This document shows positions 60,659 to 64,000 of a stretch of 64,000 nucleotides of DNA, in pieces. The notes under the pieces were generated by a model. It was not told where the DNA came from, did not search any database, and saw only the letters and a program-made list of their open reading frames with translations. Source of the stretch: Clostridia bacterium (GTDB lineage Bacteria; Bacillota; Clostridia; Oscillospirales; Acutalibacteraceae); assembly GCA_017398425.1 (NCBI GenBank), contig JAFQFZ010000047.1, forward strand, positions 1 to 64,000, read 5' to 3'. A program made the translations under genes and the position numbers. Every line of letters starts with the position of its first letter. Within the stretch, counting starts at the first letter, position 1.

Positions 60659-62380
60659 ATGAAGAAACTTTTATCCGTTTTTCTAGCTATTACCCTTCTC
60701 TGCGTAGCGCCATTTTCTGTGTATGCATTCAATTTACCTGAAACAACACTCAACACATCATCCTATGCAACCCTCGAAGAAAACTCGTTATTCTCTCCTG
60801 AATTCGTCTCACGACAATTATCAAAAAGGTCATTAACACCGAAAGTTGAAGCGCAATTAGATTCTCGAGAATCGTTGCCAACATCTGTAGACAACAGCAC
60901 GTCGTTATGTTTTCCTGTCATTGGAAGCCAAGGCGACTATGGTTCATGTGGAGCGTGGGCTTCGGTTTATTATGCCTACACTTATGAGGTGAATCGTTTG
61001 CACAACACGCCGGCACGAGAATTAAACAGTGCCGGGCAGTACGTGAACATCGAGGAAAATGTTTATTCACCTACATGGGTATACGATGTCATGACCGGGG
61101 CGCATGGCGCTGAATCCGCTAATATTGATTGGTGCTTTGAATTTTCTCAATTTCATGGACAGTTAAGTTTAGCAGATCTCCCATATTACGGTTCTGGAGT
61201 CACATATCCCAATTTGCCGACCGATACTGAGAAAATTGTAGGTGCTTTATCAACAAGAATTAGCTCGTGGGAAGATGAAGTAATTACAATTGACACACAA
61301 ATTGACGGATTAATTACATCTCCCGGAGACACACAATTAGACGCTATGAAATCAGCTTTGGCAGATGGACATGTGTTAGTGGTCGCTGCATCATGGGCAT
61401 TTGAAACCAAAACGGCGAACAACGGAGAAGAAATAGCGTATCGCTTTCACCGTGAGCCCGGCAAAGCACACGCCGTCACCGTCGTTGGGTACAGCGATGT
61501 TGTTGGATGCGATATAAACGGTGATGGTCAGATTACCATGAGTGAGCGAGGCGCATTTAAGATTGCCAATTCGCACGGTTTAGTCAATAACAAAGGATTT
61601 TTATGGGTATCTTACGATGCTTTGAATCATATCACCTCGGTTTCTAGTGCCGACGATTCGTCTGTGGGTTGGGATCAATCGGATACCACGACACGCGCAG
61701 CGGCGTTCGGATTGAATTTTGATATCAATTGGATGCTCAAAATGAACGTTGCAGATTACGATGTTCAATATGCATGTGTTATTGATTCAGATATTCGGAT
61801 CACTGACCATTTGAATATCTACTTAAAACGATCAAAAGATGACGGTTCTGATGCAACCGATGAAGTGCATTATCACAGTGGTGCAAACTATATGGATGTA
61901 GGTGACTTTTCGTGCATATTAGCATATGATTACGAAGCACTTGCTAATCCAATAGAAGCCTATCTATCCGGATACACTTGGCACATGCGTTCTTCTCATC
62001 CAGAATCAATAACTATAAACTCATGTACTATGTACGACAATGCAGGGCAACTTATCAAACCATTTTCGTATGTACAGGCTACAGACACATGGCAATGCGA
62101 CTTAGACTTGATACTCGGCGATGTAGATTATGACGGTTCATTGACCATTACCGATTTCACGCTTCTGTATTCCCATGCCGGCGGCCAAGCCACTCTACCA
62201 TCCAATTTGCAGCTCATATTGGCTGATATGAATTCTGATGGTGCAATCAATACGCAGGATGCCTTGTTGCTGTATGCTGTAATCTCTAATAACTTGGCAG
62301 CAGATTCTCCACAACTTTTAGAATTACAACAAGTAGCCGAAGAACTTCTTATTCAGGTAAGCGGCGCTGAAAGGGATTGA
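60659..62380 (+). CDS. Secreted papain-type (C1) cysteine protease with dockerin
   Basis: The 573-residue protein has a signal peptide (about 1-23), a short propeptide and a C1 peptidase domain. The active-site residues are Q91, C97 (QGDYGSCGAWA), H271 (KAHAVTVVGY) and N304 (KIANSHG). Between His and Asn lies an EF-hand-like loop DINGDGQITMSE (285-296), so calcium may stabilise the site. A beta-sandwich follows and a C-terminal dockerin (about 487-545: GDVDYDGSLTITDFTLLY, ADMNSDGAINTQDALLLY). The gene is visibly more AT-rich than all others here, with codons such as TTA and ATA, suggesting recent transfer. The next gene starts five bases after its stop. Confidence 0.88.
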   Translation: MKKLLSVFLAITLLCVAPFSVYAFNLPETTLNTSSYATLEENSLFSPEFVSRQLSKRSLTPKVEAQLDSRESLPTSVDNSTSLCFPVIGSQGDYGSCGAWASVYYAYTYEVNRLHNTPARELNSAGQYVNIEENVYSPTWVYDVMTGAHGAESANIDWCFEFSQFHGQLSLADLPYYGSGVTYPNLPTDTEKIVGALSTRISSWEDEVITIDTQIDGLITSPGDTQLDAMKSALADGHVLVVAASWAFETKTANNGEEIAYRFHREPGKAHAVTVVGYSDVVGCDINGDGQITMSERGAFKIANSHGLVNNKGFLWVSYDALNHITSVSSADDSSVGWDQSDTTTRAAAFGLNFDINWMLKMNVADYDVQYACVIDSDIRITDHLNIYLKRSKDDGSDATDEVHYHSGANYMDVGDFSCILAYDYEALANPIEAYLSGYTWHMRSSHPESITINSCTMYDNAGQLIKPFSYVQATDTWQCDLDLILGDVDYDGSLTITDFTLLYSHAGGQATLPSNLQLILADMNSDGAINTQDALLLYAVISNNLAADSPQLLELQQVAEELLIQVSGAERD

Positions 62381-62385
62381 TTTTT

Positions 62386-63150
62386 ATGAAGAAATATGTG
62401 TGCTTGGCCATATCGTTTATCGCAACGCTGACGTTATGCTGTATCCCACTGTTGGGTTCAGCGGCATCCTCGGTGCAATCCACCGAAAACCCGATATATC
62501 ATTACCGCATGCAGGATGATACCACCGTTTGCCTTACCTACGCCGATGACAGTCAATTCGACGGCTTGTGGGTCGTTCCCGAAACGCTGGACGGATATAC
62601 GGTTTCCGATGTCACCTACATCCCCTATTCCGTCGATTCTGTGGTGCTTCCCTCCGGAGTAAAAGAACTTCACGGCTATGTGTATTGGGCAAGCCGCGTG
62701 CTTCGCGAGCTGCATTTGCCCGAAGGGTTGGAGCGAATCGAATGGTATGTTGCGAACCTCCAAGACAGCGTCGTCATTCCGTCGAGCGTGACCTATATTT
62801 CCGAAAAAGCGTTTGGTTGGACCTCTGCACCGACGCCGTCCGGGCAAACTACCGTTGTCGGCCCCGCTTTGGTTCCGGTGGAAAATTTCACGGTATACTC
62901 CTTCGGTAACGATGTTGCCAAGGCATACGCCGAGGCAGACGGTCACCTCTATGTGGATCTGAATGCATTTGACCGCGGCGATCTCGATGCAAACGGCACG
63001 ATCAACATGATGGATGCACTTACGCTGTATGCGATGTCGTCGGGAGAAGATTACGGCTCTCCTCTCGAACGTGCCATGGCGGATTGCACCGGCGACGGAG
63101 AGATCGGCATGATGGATACACTGAAAATCTATTATATCGCAGCAGGATAA
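62386..63150 (+). CDS. Secreted LRR_5-like protein with dockerin
   Basis: The 254-residue protein has a signal peptide (about 1-26), a short BspA-type leucine-rich stretch (VVLPSGVKELHGYVYWASRVLRELHLPEGLERIEWYVANLQDSVVIPSSVTYISEKAFG), and a dockerin (about 198-254: GDLDANGTINMMDALTLY, ADCTGDGEIGMMDTLKIYY). Leucine-rich LRR_5 modules bind proteins or host matrix. AAGGGA precedes the ATG at 62386. It is cotranscribed with the protease but has the GC-rich composition of the chromosome, unlike its neighbour. Confidence 0.83.
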   Translation: MKKYVCLAISFIATLTLCCIPLLGSAASSVQSTENPIYHYRMQDDTTVCLTYADDSQFDGLWVVPETLDGYTVSDVTYIPYSVDSVVLPSGVKELHGYVYWASRVLRELHLPEGLERIEWYVANLQDSVVIPSSVTYISEKAFGWTSAPTPSGQTTVVGPALVPVENFTVYSFGNDVAKAYAEADGHLYVDLNAFDRGDLDANGTINMMDALTLYAMSSGEDYGSPLERAMADCTGDGEIGMMDTLKIYYIAAG

Positions 63151-63167
63151 TATACGATACAACGATT

Positions 63168-63207
63168 GAGGGCGGTCACCGCGGTGACCGCCCTCTTGTT
63201 TTTATTT
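63168..63207. terminator. Terminator between the dockerin operon and the MATE gene
   Basis: A 13-bp perfect GC-rich stem (63168-63180 with 63183-63195), two-base gap, then TTGTTTTTATTT. Confidence 0.85.
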
Positions 63208-64000
63208 ATACGCCCCATTTGCGTTTGAGCCGTTTGCGCACGACCGCAAAGCAGGTCGTGTGGGCAACGAGCGTCAACCCCCAGCTGATGGGATAGGTGA
63301 TATACAGCATCTCCACCGAGTGGAACATCGGCATTTGAAACAGCGTGAAGATCCAAACAAGGCGCAACGCACACACACCGATGAGCGAAACGATCATCGG
63401 CATGACAGAGTACCCGAGTCCGCGCAGAGAGCCGACCATGACGTCCATCATACCTGCCAGCACAAACGACACCGCCATGATGCGCAGGCGATCCATACCC
63501 GCGGCAATGACGTCGGGCTCGCTGTTGTAGAGCGAGAGCAAGAACGGACCGCACGTGAACAGGATCACACCGATTATCGCGTTCACGCCGATGACGCACC
63601 CTTGCGCCGTTCCCACGATGCGGTTGATGCGTTCATGGCGTCCGGCACCGAGGTTTTGACCGATGAACGAGACCGCCGCCTGACTGAACGCACTCATACT
63701 GACGAACACGAAGCTTTCGAGGTTTTGCGCCGCCGTGTTGCCCGCCATCACGAGCGGTCCGAAGCCGTTGACCGACGACTGGATGACGACGTTCGCGATG
63801 GAAAACAAACTGCTTTGCAGTCCTGCAGGAAGTCCGATGCGCAAGATTTTGAGAAGCTTGTCCTTATGGATCTTGATTTCGCGAAGACAGAGCTTCAGCG
63901 GTCCTTTTTCCACAAGGAGACACACAACGACCGCGATGGAGGAGGCCCACTGCGAGATGGCGGTCGCCAGGCCGACACCGAACACACCCCATTGGAAACA
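63206..64000 (-). CDS. MATE-family efflux transporter, C-terminal part (cut by the window edge)
   Basis: The frame is open to base 64000, giving 264 residues of the C-terminal half of a MATE transporter. It has LLKILRIGLPAGLQSSLFSIANVVIQSSVNGFG at the start of the second six-helix bundle, AVSFIGQNLGAGRHERINRIV and SLRGLGYSVMPMIVSLIGVCALRLVWI. It exports drugs or organic cations by Na or H antiport. The N-terminal half lies outside the window. Confidence 0.9.
   Translation of the reverse strand, partial: CFQWGVFGVGLATAISQWASSIAVVVCLLVEKGPLKLCLREIKIHKDKLLKILRIGLPAGLQSSLFSIANVVIQSSVNGFGPLVMAGNTAAQNLESFVFVSMSAFSQAAVSFIGQNLGAGRHERINRIVGTAQGCVIGVNAIIGVILFTCGPFLLSLYNSEPDVIAAGMDRLRIMAVSFVLAGMMDVMVGSLRGLGYSVMPMIVSLIGVCALRLVWIFTLFQMPMFHSVEMLYITYPISWGLTLVAHTTCFAVVRKRLKRKWGV

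Noticed and set aside
54066..63150. A local cellulosome gene cluster
   Set aside because: Dockerins are present, but no cohesin, scaffoldin or glycoside hydrolase is encoded in the window, so only dockerin-tagged proteins are claimed.

Overview
The window looks like a chromosomal segment of an anaerobic, spore-forming Firmicute of class Clostridia, most plausibly an Oscillospirales/Ruminococcaceae-type gut bacterium. This rests on the YabP/YabQ sporulation proteins, a GlgC+GlgD glycogen operon, a CIRCE-controlled groESL, a T-box in front of tyrS, a flavodiiron protein for oxygen or NO detoxification, and five secreted proteins with dockerin modules. Base composition is moderately GC-rich throughout, except for one clearly AT-rich secreted protease gene near the right end. 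No rRNA, tRNA, CRISPR array, prophage or intact insertion sequence was found.

Region by region. 1-9.2 kb is housekeeping and stress: a lipoprotein start (minus strand, cut by the window edge), a SAM methyltransferase behind a promoter carrying a LexA box, an XRE regulator with membrane and zinc-ribbon parts, a flavodiiron protein, an SDR and a membrane-anchored propeller-like protein, ferritin plus a ZIP transporter, GalU and a Gfo/Idh/MocA oxidoreductase. 9.2-13.4 kb has a split chromate-transporter pair with a small lipoprotein, divergent from two adjacent RlmD-type RNA methyltransferases. 13.4-18.5 kb holds two convergent ECF sigma genes, each carrying a long C-terminal extension. 18.6-23.1 kb has a flavin-binding protein, a 314-bp inverted-repeat element, a dockerin protein, and a CDF exporter divergent from a TetR regulator.

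23.1-26 kb is a P-type cation ATPase preceded by what reads as a yybP-ykoY (manganese) riboswitch with its terminator. 26-29.2 kb is a VTC-domain / DUF4956 / Cthe_2159-type lipoprotein operon. 29.3-35.1 kb is the glycogen operon glgB-glgC-glgD-glgA. 35.3-37 kb keeps the classical yabP-yabQ-divIC-yabR order. 37-40.4 kb has an amidohydrolase, a THUMP RNA methyltransferase and a lipid kinase. 40.4-42.4 kb is groES-groEL.

42.5-53.9 kb is a single eight-gene minus-strand operon for a surface polysaccharide: a DUF2142 protein, a dolichol-phosphate-mannose-synthase-like GT2, DUF2304, an F420-dehydrogenase-beta-like iron-sulfur protein, a flippase, a pyruvyltransferase, DUF1846, and a large pyruvyltransferase-GT2-GT2 fusion. 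54-58.8 kb holds two paralogous secreted DUF4127-dockerin proteins. 58.8-60.4 kb is T-box-tyrS. 60.6-63.2 kb has two secreted dockerin proteins, one a papain-type protease. The window ends in a truncated MATE transporter.

Themes: metal handling (ferritin, ZIP, CDF, Mn/Ca ATPase), glycan storage and surface polysaccharide, and a set of dockerin-tagged exported proteins whose cohesin partner is not in the window. Items most worth a second look are the two extended sigma factors, the nested inverted-repeat element at 19177-19490, the LexA promoter with a structured leader at 436-600, the riboswitch, and the dockerin-bearing DUF4127 pair.
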